Shown here one piece after another: positions 1-8,506 of a stretch of 33,582 bases of DNA. Origin of the DNA: Coriobacteriia bacterium (GTDB taxonomy: Bacteria > Actinomycetota > Coriobacteriia > Anaerosomatales > JAAXUF01); assembly GCA_031292615.1 (NCBI GenBank), contig JARLGT010000016.1, forward strand, positions 1 through 33,582, written 5' to 3'. The notes under the pieces were generated by a model. The model worked only from the letters and a program-made list of their open reading frames with translations, was not told where the DNA came from and did not search any database. The translations under genes and the position numbers were made by a program. Position 1 is the first letter of the stretch. Each line of letters starts with the position of its first letter.

Positions 1-523
1 CCCAGATGTGGCGACGAGTCTGCGGATCCAGACCGATGGTCGGTTCGTCGAGGAAGAGCACCTTGGGGTGGTGCAGAAGCCCGCGGGCAATCTCGAGCCG
101 CCGCTTCATGCCGCCGGAAAAGGAGCGGACGTCCTCGCGCACCTTCTCAGTCAGGTCGACCATCTCGAGAAGTTCGGCCGCGCGCTCGGCGAACACGTCT
201 CGGGGCACGTCGTAAAGCATCGCGTGGAACTGCAGGTTCTGCCAGCCGGTGAGGCGCTCGTCAAGCGTCGGGTCCTGGAAGATCAGGCCGATCGAGCGTC
301 GCACCTCCGCCTGCTGCGTCGCCACGTCAAAGCCGTTCACGACCGCCGACCCGCCGGACGGCTTCAACAGGGTGCAGAGCATGTTGATGGTCGTGCTCTT
401 TCCCGCGCCGTTCGGTCCCAAGAAGCCGAAGATCTCTCCTTCGGCCACGTTGAAACTGACTCCGTTGACGGCCGTGAACTCATCGAACTTCCGCACCAGA
501 TCTGAGACGCGGATCACATCCAT
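1..523 (-). CDS. ABC transporter ATP-binding protein (partial, N-terminal part)
   Basis: This is the ATPase subunit of an ABC exporter, of the DrrA-like multidrug/antibiotic export type by its GEIFGFLGPNGAGKST opening. Only about 174 residues are present because the C-terminus runs off the left edge. Visible motifs are Walker A (GPNGAGKST, about residues 36-44), a Q-loop (IFQDPTLDE, about 81-89), the signature FSGGMKRRLEIARG (about 135-148) and Walker B with D-loop (VLFLDEPTIGLDP, about 155-167). The start is the ATG at 523, preceded by an AAGAAGG-like ribosome binding site. A membrane subunit would be expected beyond the window edge. The substrate cannot be read from this part. The ATPase call is very safe; the exporter subtype is an inference. 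Confidence 0.95.
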   Translation of the reverse strand, partial: MDVIRVSDLVRKFDEFTAVNGVSFNVAEGEIFGFLGPNGAGKSTTINMLCTLLKPSGGSAVVNGFDVATQQAEVRRSIGLIFQDPTLDERLTGWQNLQFHAMLYDVPRDVFAERAAELLEMVDLTEKVREDVRSFSGGMKRRLEIARGLLHHPKVLFLDEPTIGLDPQTRRHIW

Positions 524-660
524 GAGCGAACCTTCTTGCCTCGCCGGAGCTTCGAATGGTCACGATGCTACGAGAATCTTACTAATCCTCCACGTCAATG
601 TCATTACCCAAGGGCACCGAATCCCACGTCCAAGCGGGTCGTGTGTTCGTGAAGGTCCGG

Positions 661-1302
661 CTACGCTTCTTCGGCGAACACCGGTTTGCCGTGGCCCGTG
701 AGCAAGAGTCGATACTCCAGCGCTCTGATTTTGTCGGCGGAGGCAAGCGCCTGGTCGTAATTGGCCGAGAGCGCCTTGCGTGGCAGACGCACGTCCCCCT
801 TTGAATCGCTAAGAAGGGCGTCGCCGGAGAAGACGACAGCGTCTCGCACTAGCGTGATGCTGCCGGGCGTGTGGCCAGGTGTGTGCATGACGGTGAAGCC
901 TGACACCGAATCGCCATCGTGAAGTACGACATCGGCACTGATCGGCTCGACACGCATGAAGCGCGACAACACCGAGAACACGACGGCCAGCGGGCCGGGA
1001 GGGTTCTTCGCGCTCGGGCCGCCTGCGAGCGTCGGAGCGTCGTCGGCGTGGATGACGACCTTTGCTCCGGTCAGGGCCTTGAGGCGGGCGACGCTGCCGA
1101 CGTGGTCAGGGTCGGAATGGGTGATCACGATGGTTCGTATGTCGCTCGGCGCGTAGCCGAGACCGCGCACGAACGTCACGATTCCGTCCGCATTGCCTGG
1201 AAGGCCCGTATCGACGACCAGGAGGCCTTCTTGGGTCTTCACGACGTAGGCGTTTGCACCACGGACGCCTTCGATCTGGTACACGCCATCTGAAAGCTCC
1301 AT
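661..1302 (-). CDS. MBL-fold metallo-hydrolase
   Basis: Metallo-beta-lactamase-fold hydrolase of 213 residues, a typical length for a single-domain member. It has the metal-site motif THSDPDHVGS (about residues 61-70), HTPGHTPGS, FSGDALL and a C-terminal GHGKP. The first motif departs from the usual HxHxDH: the second histidine is replaced by aspartate (H62-S-D64-P-D66-H67). I recall this variant from some lactonase/YflN-like groups. The start is the ATG at 1302, supported by GGAGAGG about 8 bases upstream. A longer in-frame reading to 1398 has no such site. The substrate is unknown; thioesters, lactones and phosphoesters are all possible. It lies behind the ABC gene on the same strand, separated by 137 bp. 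Confidence 0.9.
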   Translation of the reverse strand: MELSDGVYQIEGVRGANAYVVKTQEGLLVVDTGLPGNADGIVTFVRGLGYAPSDIRTIVITHSDPDHVGSVARLKALTGAKVVIHADDAPTLAGGPSAKNPPGPLAVVFSVLSRFMRVEPISADVVLHDGDSVSGFTVMHTPGHTPGSITLVRDAVVFSGDALLSDSKGDVRLPRKALSANYDQALASADKIRALEYRLLLTGHGKPVFAEEA

Positions 1303-1631
1303 CGTGCGCCTCTCCGCTCGCTGCCGTCCGGTACACGGCTCATCCAACACCCGCCACGCTTGGACCTCGCCCAAGGTCCGCCAAGCCCGGAACACCATAC
1401 GCCGACGCGCCTTCCGCGGCAGCGGACAGAGCGTCGCAAGCCAGCGAGTGACGGCTCAGTCACGTTTCTCAGATTGCAGTCAATGGGAATCAACCGTCAA
1501 TCACCGAAGCGGCCGACGTAGTCGGCTGTCACAGCAACCAAGGCCACCGAATGAGTCCCGCACCGGGTTAGCAGCCGGGAGACTGACCGCAAAGACCGCC
1601 GACGAGGCGGCCCGAGGCAAGGAGAGCGAGC
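1303..1631. promoter_or_regulatory. Divergent intergenic region with two inverted repeats
   Basis: This 329-bp gap lies between the leftward MBL gene and the rightward amidohydrolase gene and shows no convincing gene. It holds two perfect inverted repeats. GTGAC-N6-GTCAC lies at 1448-1463, and GCCGAC-GTA-GTCGGC lies at 1512-1526. Between them, the minus strand carries TTGAC-type -35-like elements around 1475-1500. These are plausible operator and promoter sequences for the divergent genes, but no regulator is encoded nearby and the assignment is inference. Confidence 0.35.
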
Positions 1632-2627
1632 ATGCGCACGATCACGCTCGAGGAGCATTTTGCGACGCCGGCCTTCATGCAGGGCCCGGGGCGAGGGCTG
1701 GGCGACGCCGCGGGGAGGGGCCAGATGCTCTCCGGCATGCCTGACGGCTTCGCCCGCCTTGGGGAGCGCCTCCTCGACTTGGGCGATGGCCGAATCGCCG
1801 AGATGGACGCTGCCGGCATCGATGTTCAGGTGCTCTCCCTGAACTCCCCCGGTGTCCAGCAGCTCGGCGAGACCGAGGCGATAGATCTTGCCCGCGAGAC
1901 CAACGACCACCTTGCCGCAGCGGTGGCTCGCTACCCAGGTCGCCTCGAAGGGCTTGCCACTCTGCCAACAGGAACGCCTGAGCTTGCTGCCGACGAGTTG
2001 GAGCGGCTGGTCACCCAGCAAGGCTTCAAGGGGGCCGTGATCAACGGCCACAACCGGGGCCGTTACCTCGACGACCAGTTCTACTGGCCCATCCTCGAGC
2101 GTGCCGAGTCGCTGCAGGTCCCGATCTACCTGCACCCGACGCCGCCACCGCAGGCAGTCATCGATGCGTCGTACTCGGGCAACTTCGCCCCGGGAGTCGC
2201 GACTCAACTCGCGTCGAACGCATGGGGCTGGCACATCGAGACCGCGATCCACGTGCTTCGCATCATCTTGGGCGGCGCGTTCGACAGGTACCCGAACCTG
2301 CAGCTCGTGATCGGGCATCTCGGCGAAGCACTGCCGTTCATGCTGCCGCGGGTCGACCGCAATCTCTCGCCGCAGATGACGAAGCTGGACCGCTCGGTGG
2401 GCGCCTACCTGCGCGAGAACGTGCACTACACGTTCAGCGGCTTCAACTTCACGCCCACGTTCCTCGACCTGTTCTTGCAGGTAGGGGTTGGCCGCATCAT
2501 GTTCTCGGCGGACTACCCGTACGGGTCGATGCCGGCGGCCAAGGCCTTCCTCGACGGACTGCCAATCAGCCCCGCCGACAAGGAGCAGATCGCGCACGGC
2601 AACGCGGAACGCCTTCTACGACTGTGA
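1632..2627 (+). CDS. Amidohydrolase family protein (ACMSD/2,3-dihydroxybenzoate decarboxylase-like)
   Basis: Metal-dependent amidohydrolase of the PF04909 group, 331 residues. The N-terminal TLEEHFATP resembles the ExH/ExA opening of aromatic decarboxylases such as gamma-resorcylate and 2,3-dihydroxybenzoate decarboxylase. The expected metal and catalytic residues are in order: E7/E8-H9, H168 (YLHPTPPP), H229 (IGHLGE) and D294 (FSADYPYG). Family members decarboxylate or hydrolyse aromatic or cyclic acids in the cytoplasm; the substrate here is not readable. The start ATG at 1632 has a GGAG site about 8 bases upstream. It is followed 78 bp later by an SDR on the same strand, suggesting a short catabolic operon. 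The family is certain and decarboxylase activity is likely. Confidence 0.88.
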   Translation: MRTITLEEHFATPAFMQGPGRGLGDAAGRGQMLSGMPDGFARLGERLLDLGDGRIAEMDAAGIDVQVLSLNSPGVQQLGETEAIDLARETNDHLAAAVARYPGRLEGLATLPTGTPELAADELERLVTQQGFKGAVINGHNRGRYLDDQFYWPILERAESLQVPIYLHPTPPPQAVIDASYSGNFAPGVATQLASNAWGWHIETAIHVLRIILGGAFDRYPNLQLVIGHLGEALPFMLPRVDRNLSPQMTKLDRSVGAYLRENVHYTFSGFNFTPTFLDLFLQVGVGRIMFSADYPYGSMPAAKAFLDGLPISPADKEQIAHGNAERLLRL

Positions 2628-2705
2628 TCGCCCGCCACAAGCGCGTCAGCCCAGAATCGGAGTGGGAGCCCATCAGGCCGAGAAGGCAGCGTGGAGGGAC
2701 ATGCA

Positions 2706-3407
2706 ATGGAAATCAGCGACAAGGTTGTCATCGTCACGGGGGCGTCCTCGGGAATCGGCGCAGCGTTCGCGCATTCAGCTGCGCGCCAGGGCGCGCGCCT
2801 CGTGCTGGCGGCGCGACGCACCGACCGGCTGGAAGCACTTGCAGCCGAGCTGCCCGACGCGCTGGCAATCACAACCGACATGCGCAAGCCCGATCAGGTC
2901 CGACGGATGGTGGATGGCGCAGTGGAGCGCTACGGGCGGGTTGACGTGTTGGTCAACAACGCGGGGCAGGGCCTGCACGTGCCGATCGAGCAACTCCGCC
3001 TGGACGACCTGCAGGCCGTAGTGGAACTCAATGTCTACGGCGCGATAGTGGCGATGCAATCTGTTCTGCCGCTGATGCGCAGTCAGGGCGGTGGCGCGAT
3101 CGTCAACGTGAGCTCAAACACGACGCGCATGGTGATACCGGGCATCGGCCCCTACTCCGCGACCAAGTGCGCGCTCAACCAGCTGTCGGCTACGGCTCGC
3201 TTGGAGTGGGCGGCGGATGGGATCGCAGTCTCGCTGATCTACCCCAACGTGACCGCGACCGAGTTCCACGATGCGTTGCGCGCGGGCACGATCCGAGGTG
3301 GAGGGCGCTTCGCCGCCCAGCCGCCAGAGCTGGTGGCCGAGGCGATTCTTCGGGCAATCAACACCGGCGAGGCCGAAATCGTCATTCCGCCGACGCCGGT
3401 GCCCTAG
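2706..3407 (+). CDS. SDR family NAD(P)-dependent oxidoreductase
   Basis: Classical short-chain dehydrogenase/reductase of 233 residues. It shows the Rossmann motif TGASSGIG near the N-terminus, NNAG, a serine in NVSSN and the catalytic YSATK. The protein is slightly shorter than usual at the C-terminus. The start is set at the ATG at 2706, preceded by GGAGGG with 8-base spacing; an upstream in-frame GTG at 2691 lies before this site and is less likely. It probably acts with the amidohydrolase just upstream, for example on a shared alcohol or ketone intermediate, but the substrate is unknown. Confidence 0.88.
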   Translation: MEISDKVVIVTGASSGIGAAFAHSAARQGARLVLAARRTDRLEALAAELPDALAITTDMRKPDQVRRMVDGAVERYGRVDVLVNNAGQGLHVPIEQLRLDDLQAVVELNVYGAIVAMQSVLPLMRSQGGGAIVNVSSNTTRMVIPGIGPYSATKCALNQLSATARLEWAADGIAVSLIYPNVTATEFHDALRAGTIRGGGRFAAQPPELVAEAILRAINTGEAEIVIPPTPVP

Positions 3408-3463
3408 GCCAGCGCCTCCAGCGCCTGCCACGAAAGGCAACGAGTGGCTGTGCGGATCGACGT

Positions 3464-4297
3464 CTAGGCTTGAGTGCGATTCTTGCGCGCGGAGGCAACA
3501 TCGCCGTCTGTGATGGCGAAGAACAGCTCAGGCAGCAGCCCCTTCAGCCGGAAGTACAGCCTGCTGATACCGCCGATCACGACGTAGTAGCGGCCGCTCT
3601 CGACGGCCCGGACGATTTCGGCCGCAACCTGCTCCGGAGCGATCGCCTTGATGTTGCCGCACACCTTGTCGCACTCGGCGGGGCGATAGAGCTTCTCGTT
3701 CGCAAGGCCAGGGGTGTCCACGTCGGGTGGGCACACGACGGACACCTTGATCCCGAGCGGCTTCATCTCTGAGCGCAGTGCCTCCGAGAACCCCATCACC
3801 GCGTATTTGGCCGTCGAGTACGCCGTGTAGCCGAACACTCCGATGAAGCCCGCGACCGACGCGACGTTGACGATGTGTCCGCTGCCGCGCGCCTTCATGG
3901 CAGGTACCACGGCTTGTGTCGCCGCGATAAGTCCCAGCACGTCGATGTCCATGTGCTGCTTGAAGAGTTCGGGGGGCATCTCCTCGAAGTAGCCGGGGAT
4001 GAAGACGCCAGCCGAGTTCACGAGCACATCGGGTGTGCCGAGTCTTCCCATGATGTCGTCGATCGCCGCCCGAAGCGCCGTTGTGTCGCTCACGTCCACG
4101 CTCGACGTGAGGACCTGGGCGCTTGTGCCCCCGGCCTTCTCAACGAGCTGCTTTGCCTCGGCAAGGCGGCCTTCATCTCGCGCGATCAAAGCGACGCTGG
4201 CTCCTCGGCTTGCGAATGCCTTCGCCGTCGCCAGTCCGATGCCGCTACTGCCGCCCGTGACGATGACGGACTTGCCCGTGAAGTCGTTTGTCCGCAT
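3464..4297 (-). CDS. SDR, 3-ketodihydrosphinganine reductase (KDSR)-like
   Basis: SDR of 277 residues with the cofactor motif TGGSSGIG (about 14-21), VNSAG (about 93-97), and a catalytic serine plus Y160xxxK164 in FGYTAYSTAKYA. The segment from about 155 to 200, with GYTAYS, SEALRSEMKP and PPDVDTPGLA, closely follows what I remember of eukaryotic 3-ketodihydrosphingosine reductase (FVT1/Tsc10), including the PPDxDTPG signature. A hydrophobic helix near the C-terminus (around 245-265) also fits a membrane-associated enzyme. It is divergent from a serine-palmitoyltransferase-like gene, the enzyme immediately before KDSR in sphingolipid synthesis. The start ATG at 4297 has GGGG about 6 bases upstream. 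The SDR call is certain; KDSR function is inferred from motif and context. Confidence 0.8.
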   Translation of the reverse strand: MRTNDFTGKSVIVTGGSSGIGLATAKAFASRGASVALIARDEGRLAEAKQLVEKAGGTSAQVLTSSVDVSDTTALRAAIDDIMGRLGTPDVLVNSAGVFIPGYFEEMPPELFKQHMDIDVLGLIAATQAVVPAMKARGSGHIVNVASVAGFIGVFGYTAYSTAKYAVMGFSEALRSEMKPLGIKVSVVCPPDVDTPGLANEKLYRPAECDKVCGNIKAIAPEQVAAEIVRAVESGRYYVVIGGISRLYFRLKGLLPELFFAITDGDVASARKNRTQA

Positions 4298-4431
4298 AGT
4301 TGCCCCATCTTGGTCGCATCGTGTGCACGAAGCCTACAACGGATTGGTGTCGGTCGCAGTCTCGTGTGGTGTGCGTATGTTCTCATAGCAGCCAATCGTC
4401 AGTGGAGCCGACCTGCGAAACGGGGACATGA
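4298..4431. promoter_or_regulatory. Divergent promoter region between KDSR-like and SPT-like genes
   Basis: A 134-bp gap separates the starts of two divergent lipid-synthesis-like genes, so promoters for both must lie here or overlap the genes. I see no strong sigma-70 consensus pair and no clear palindrome. Shared regulation is an inference from the arrangement only. Confidence 0.35.
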
Positions 4432-5637
4432 ATGACCACCATTTGGGATGACCAGGCGTTCGAACCGCTTTGGTCGGTAGAGGACGGCCGCAAGGCGGGG
4501 CTGTACTTCTATCTGGAGGCCATCGAGGAGTACCTGCCCGGCAACCGGGTTCGCGTTGTGGGGCACGGAGAGATGCTCCTGTTGGGCGGCTACTCCTACC
4601 TTGGGCTGAACCGCCATCCCGAGATTGATGCCGCCGCGCATGATGCGATCGAGCACTACGGGACCGGAACCCACGGCGTCCGCATGTTGGCTGGCACGAC
4701 GGCGTTGCACAAGGAGCTCGAGGCCGAGGTCGCTCGTTTCAAGGGGACCGAAGCCGCGGTCACGTTCTCCAGTGGGTACTTCGCGAACTTCTCTACCATC
4801 GCGTGTTTGCTCGGCAGGCACGATACCGTGATCTGCGACAAGCTCGACCACGCCAGCATCGTCGACGGCTGCATCCTTTCGGGCGCGCGGTTCGTGCGCT
4901 ACCGGCACAACGACATGACCCATCTGGAGAAGTCGCTCAAAGACCCGAAGAATACTGGCCGCGTTCTCGTCGTGACCGACGCTGTGTTCAGCATGGACGG
5001 CGACGTGGTCAACCTGCCTGAGGTGAGTCGGCTGTGCAAAGAGCACGGCGCGCTGCTCATGGTGGATGAGGCACACTCCATCGGTGTGCTCGGCAAGACT
5101 GGGCGCGGCATCGAGGAACACTTCGGTCTGTCCGCCGATGCCGTCGACGTGAAGATGGGGACGTTCAGCAAGGCGATACCGAGCGTGGGTGGTTACATCG
5201 CCGGGAGCAACAAGCTCTGCGAGTTCCTGTCACACCAAGCGCGCGGCTTCATCTACTCCGGCGCACTTCCCCCGGCGAGCGCCGCAGCTGCACTGGCGGC
5301 CCTTCGTGTCATCCAGCGCGAGCCCGAGCGAGTAGCGCGGCTCCACGAGAACGTCACGTACTTCGCCAATGCGCTGACCGAGCGAGGATTCTCGTTCCTG
5401 GACAGCACCACGGCCGTCTTCCCGATCGTTTGCGGCGACGATTGGCCGGCGTTTCAGTTCGCCCGTGGTTGCCAGCGGCGCGGCGTCTACGTTCAGGCCA
5501 TCCCATACCCGGTGGTTCCCAAGGGCATGGCTCGCCTTCGCGCGGCCGTGTACGCCACGCACACCACGCAGGATCTGGAGTTCTGCGCGAACGTGCTGCG
5601 TGAGGCGGCCGAGGAGGTCGGCGGGATACTGCACTGA
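4432..5637 (+). CDS. Alpha-oxoamine synthase, serine palmitoyltransferase-like
   Basis: PLP-dependent fold-type I acyltransferase of 401 residues, in the family of serine palmitoyltransferase (SPT), 8-amino-7-oxononanoate synthase and glycine C-acetyltransferase. These condense an amino acid with an acyl thioester. Visible residues are the cofactor-stacking histidine in CDKLDHAS (H140), VDEAHS (D212) and the Schiff-base lysine K247 in GTFSKAIPSVGG. The FSKxxxxxGG form is the one I associate with SPT, whereas biotin and threonine enzymes usually have TLGKA. The divergent neighbour resembles the next sphingolipid enzyme, KDSR. The start ATG at 4432 has CGGGGA upstream. The family is certain; SPT activity is likely but a paralogue with another amino acid is possible. 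Confidence 0.85.
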   Translation: MTTIWDDQAFEPLWSVEDGRKAGLYFYLEAIEEYLPGNRVRVVGHGEMLLLGGYSYLGLNRHPEIDAAAHDAIEHYGTGTHGVRMLAGTTALHKELEAEVARFKGTEAAVTFSSGYFANFSTIACLLGRHDTVICDKLDHASIVDGCILSGARFVRYRHNDMTHLEKSLKDPKNTGRVLVVTDAVFSMDGDVVNLPEVSRLCKEHGALLMVDEAHSIGVLGKTGRGIEEHFGLSADAVDVKMGTFSKAIPSVGGYIAGSNKLCEFLSHQARGFIYSGALPPASAAAALAALRVIQREPERVARLHENVTYFANALTERGFSFLDSTTAVFPIVCGDDWPAFQFARGCQRRGVYVQAIPYPVVPKGMARLRAAVYATHTTQDLEFCANVLREAAEEVGGILH

Positions 5638-5836
5638 GGCGGCTCCGACGGCACCCAGACGATCGCGTCCTTGCTCCGGTCCGACAGCGACACGTCGACC
5701 GCGGCGGCTTTGGCTCGGGCCGGCGCGTGACTCCGATGCTTGGCTGCGCGCGTGAGCTGGGTACTCTCTCCAACGAACACCGGTAGCTGGCGAGCCCCGC
5801 TCGGTGCGCAACTCACTGCTGACCAAGGAGTGCGGC

Positions 5837-6754
5837 ATGACAGATCGTCATGACATGTCGGCTGCGCCTGAACCCACTTCGGCCGGGACGCCCGGCCGGC
5901 ACGTGCCCGCGGGTCTCTGGGTTCTGCTCGTCTTGTGCGGGTTTCTCGCGCTCGCGGCCCTGTGGTTCGCGCTGTTCGGTGCCCCTCAGACGATCGGCCC
6001 CGAGGCTTCGGCGCCTGCGGGGGTACGGGTGACGGGCTCGACCGCGGGCGGGAGCACCGCCGCGGGCTCGGGCATCACCCCGGCAGATGTGCGAAGCGTG
6101 CTCGGACAACTGGACTACGCCGAGTCGAACGACACGTCGGCCACCGAGTACGCCAACATGCTTAAGCACGTCTTGGCCGGTGTCGACGTGGCCAACTTCG
6201 CGCAAGACGCGCTCGGCGCGGCCTCGACGATCTCGTGGCAGGCGCCCGGCACGTACGCTCCGGTGAACATAACGGGCGCCGAGAAGCGGGCGATCGTCGC
6301 TGAGGCCATCGCTTTCTACCGCTCTAACGAGGCATCTGCGGGGGAAAAGGCGGCGCTCGATAGCATGCTGAGCGCTTGGTACAGCCGGCCCGTGCAAATC
6401 AGTCGTCCGGACGCTCTGCGCGAGGTGGTCGCCCAAGGTCTGGTGCCGCTGGGCCTCATGTTCGGGGCGCAAGACGCAGACAACCAGTTCGCGTGGCATG
6501 TACTGAGCGCCACGGTCACCGGGCCCCGCTCGGCCGACGTAGTCTACTCGGCCAGCGCGATGCCACGGTCAGGCTGGCGGTTCGTCGATCCGACGGTGCG
6601 CTACGTCAAGCACCTCACGTTCGCACGAGGCCCTTCCGGGCGGTGGCGCCTTGCAGGATGGAGCAACTACTCGAAAATGAACCAGGCGTTCCACTCCAAC
6701 GTCACGCCTCCATCGGCGGCCATCAATCTCGACGAGTGGTGGGGCGGCCTCTAG
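5837..6754 (+). CDS. Membrane-anchored hypothetical protein
   Basis: Protein of 305 residues that I do not recognise. A short charged N-terminus is followed by one hydrophobic segment (about 24-47, LWVLLVLCGFLALAALWFALFG), then a Gly/Ser/Ala/Thr-rich linker. The globular domain of about 240 residues is probably outside the membrane and contains aromatic motifs such as SGWRFVDPTVRYVKH and a WSNYSKMNQAF stretch near the end. The start ATG at 5837 has a clear AAGGAG at 6-base spacing. It is followed by the lipoprotein MsrA gene on the same strand, so both products are probably displayed on the cell surface. Confidence 0.8.
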   Translation: MTDRHDMSAAPEPTSAGTPGRHVPAGLWVLLVLCGFLALAALWFALFGAPQTIGPEASAPAGVRVTGSTAGGSTAAGSGITPADVRSVLGQLDYAESNDTSATEYANMLKHVLAGVDVANFAQDALGAASTISWQAPGTYAPVNITGAEKRAIVAEAIAFYRSNEASAGEKAALDSMLSAWYSRPVQISRPDALREVVAQGLVPLGLMFGAQDADNQFAWHVLSATVTGPRSADVVYSASAMPRSGWRFVDPTVRYVKHLTFARGPSGRWRLAGWSNYSKMNQAFHSNVTPPSAAINLDEWWGGL

Positions 6755-6820
6755 CTCTGTCTGGCCGTTGCACGACGTTTGCTCTGGTTGGCGAAGAGAC
6801 CTTCGCGAAGGAGTGGTGTC

Positions 6821-7495
6821 GTGGGACCTGTGCGTCGTCCGGCTGCGCGTGTTGTTGCTCTGGCACTGCTTGCGCTGCTCTCGCTGTCGCTTTCGGGGTG
6901 TGCCTCGAACGCAGCGACTGGAACTCAGAGTGGCGTCGAATCGACCGTAACCGCGAGACCCGTAGGGGGCAAAGGCGTGAAGACTGTCTACTTTGCTGGC
7001 GGATGCTTCTGGGGCACCGAGAAGTACTTCGATCAGATTCACGGCGTGACCGCCACCGAGGTCGGTTACGCCAACGGCGCGTCCAACTCGGCCACGTATG
7101 GCGACGGCAGTGGCTACGCCGAGACGGTGCGCGTCGACTACGATCCCGCGGTCGCGCCGCTGCCCTTCCTGCTCCGTATGTTCTACCTGGCGATCGACCC
7201 GACGACGATCGACCGTCAGGGGAACGACGTGGGCACGGAGTATCGCAGCGGCATCTACTACACCGATCCTGCGGATCTCCCAATCGTCCAAGCCTCACTC
7301 GCCAAGCTGCAGACTCAGTACAGCGCGCCCATCGCGATAGAAACTGGGCCGCTCAAGACCTACACGCGGGCCGAGGACTACCACCAGAAGTACCTCCAGA
7401 AGAACCCCGGCGGGTACTGCCACATACCGATCAACCTCTTCAAGCAGGCGGCATCGGCACGGCCCGAACCTTCCGATTTCCCGGCTGCCAAGTGA
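6821..7495 (+). CDS. msrA: Peptide-methionine (S)-S-oxide reductase MsrA, lipoprotein form
   Basis: MsrA reduces methionine-S-sulfoxide in damaged proteins. The catalytic motif GGCFWGTEKYF, GNDVGTEYRSGIYY and the C-terminal NPGGYCHIPI, which contains a possible resolving cysteine, are all present. Unusually, the enzyme begins with a signal peptide and lipobox (ALLSLSLSGC), so it is predicted to be a lipid-anchored, extracytoplasmic repair enzyme of 224 residues including the signal. The start is the GTG at 6821, preceded by AAGGAG at 7-base spacing. A surface-located MsrA needs an electron donor outside the cytoplasm, and none is visible here. No msrB lies in the window. Confidence 0.93.
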   Translation: MGPVRRPAARVVALALLALLSLSLSGCASNAATGTQSGVESTVTARPVGGKGVKTVYFAGGCFWGTEKYFDQIHGVTATEVGYANGASNSATYGDGSGYAETVRVDYDPAVAPLPFLLRMFYLAIDPTTIDRQGNDVGTEYRSGIYYTDPADLPIVQASLAKLQTQYSAPIAIETGPLKTYTRAEDYHQKYLQKNPGGYCHIPINLFKQAASARPEPSDFPAAK

Positions 7496-7553
7496 GCTGC
7501 CACGTGGCGAACACCCGAGTCGCCAGCCTGCAGCCGGGGTTTGAGCTGAGCGC

Positions 7554-8390
7554 GTGAGCGGAAACGGCCCCACTGCGCAAGCTCCGAGGCGCGGTCCCGA
7601 GCCGTCACTGAGCCCGGCTGCTTCGGTGTGTCTCGCGCTCGCGATGTTCGCAGCTGCAGGGGCCATTGCTCTTGGCGCCACGTGGCTCATGCCCGCGGCC
7701 TTCGCAGGCCGAGGAGGCGCGCTCGCCTCGGCGCAGCCCCGCAGCGCTTCATCCGGACCCAGCTGGCGGGAGGTCGGCGTCTCGGTGGAGGGGCGCCCCA
7801 TCCTTGCGGCGAGTTTCGGCTCGGGCAAACGCCGTGTGCTCGTGATCGGCGGGATCCACGGCAGCGAGTTCGGCGCCGATGTTGCCGAGGCGTTCGCAGC
7901 CTGGCTCGCCGAGAACCCCACCGCTGTTCCCGCCGGCACGAGAGTCGACGTCGTGGCGTGCGCCAACCCCGACGGACGCGCCGCGGGCAAGAAGGGCAAC
8001 GCCCACAACGTCAACCTCAACGGCAACTTCCCATCTCGCAACTGGAAGCCGCAGCGCTACCTCACCACAACCGCAGGCCCGCGCGCTGGCTCCGAGCCTG
8101 AGACGCAGGCGCTGATGCGGATGCTGGCGCAAGGATACGTGCGCGTCATCAGCCTTCACTCTCAGGGCGGGTTCATCGACTACGACGGGCCGAACGCCAG
8201 CGCGCTGGCCAGCCGAGTCGCATCATTGTCGGGATTGCCGGTCAAGAAGCTCGGCCCGGCGTCACTCTACGCAGGCAGTCTCGGCACCTACGTCCCACAG
8301 CGATTCGGCATCCCGGTCCTGACGTTCGAGCTGTCGTCACGCACGATGGCGCCCGGGGTACTCGCTGCGCTGCTGGCCTCAGTTCGCTGA
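7554..8390 (+). CDS. M14-family zinc peptidase/amidase, membrane anchored (MpaA-like)
   Basis: Zinc carboxypeptidase-fold enzyme of 278 residues. An N-terminal hydrophobic segment (about 24-50) serves as signal or anchor. Zinc ligands fit H102 and E105 (GGIHGSEFG) and H202 (SLHSQGG), and the catalytic glutamate fits E259 (LTFELSS). ANPDG (136-140) and NLNGNFPSRNW (154-164) are also conserved. MpaA-type members cleave murein peptides at the D-Glu/diaminopimelate bond. The usual NxNRNF motif here reads NLNGNF, so an arginine normally used for substrate carboxylate binding is missing. The start is the GTG at 7554, with a weak ribosome binding site. Its surface location agrees with a cell-wall role. 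Confidence 0.85.
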   Translation: MSGNGPTAQAPRRGPEPSLSPAASVCLALAMFAAAGAIALGATWLMPAAFAGRGGALASAQPRSASSGPSWREVGVSVEGRPILAASFGSGKRRVLVIGGIHGSEFGADVAEAFAAWLAENPTAVPAGTRVDVVACANPDGRAAGKKGNAHNVNLNGNFPSRNWKPQRYLTTTAGPRAGSEPETQALMRMLAQGYVRVISLHSQGGFIDYDGPNASALASRVASLSGLPVKKLGPASLYAGSLGTYVPQRFGIPVLTFELSSRTMAPGVLAALLASVR

Positions 8391-8506
8391 GAGCGAGCTT
8401 GCATCGCCGCCGCACCCGGATGCCCGGCGAGGATTGGCCACCCTACTGTAGGACCGCCAACCGCCTGCCGATGTAGAGGGTGCATCGACAAGTGGAGGCG
8501 TTCGGC

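Noticed and set aside
7499-7508. GCCACGTGGC palindrome after msrA
   Set aside because: A short GC palindrome with no T-run or promoter context; likely chance.
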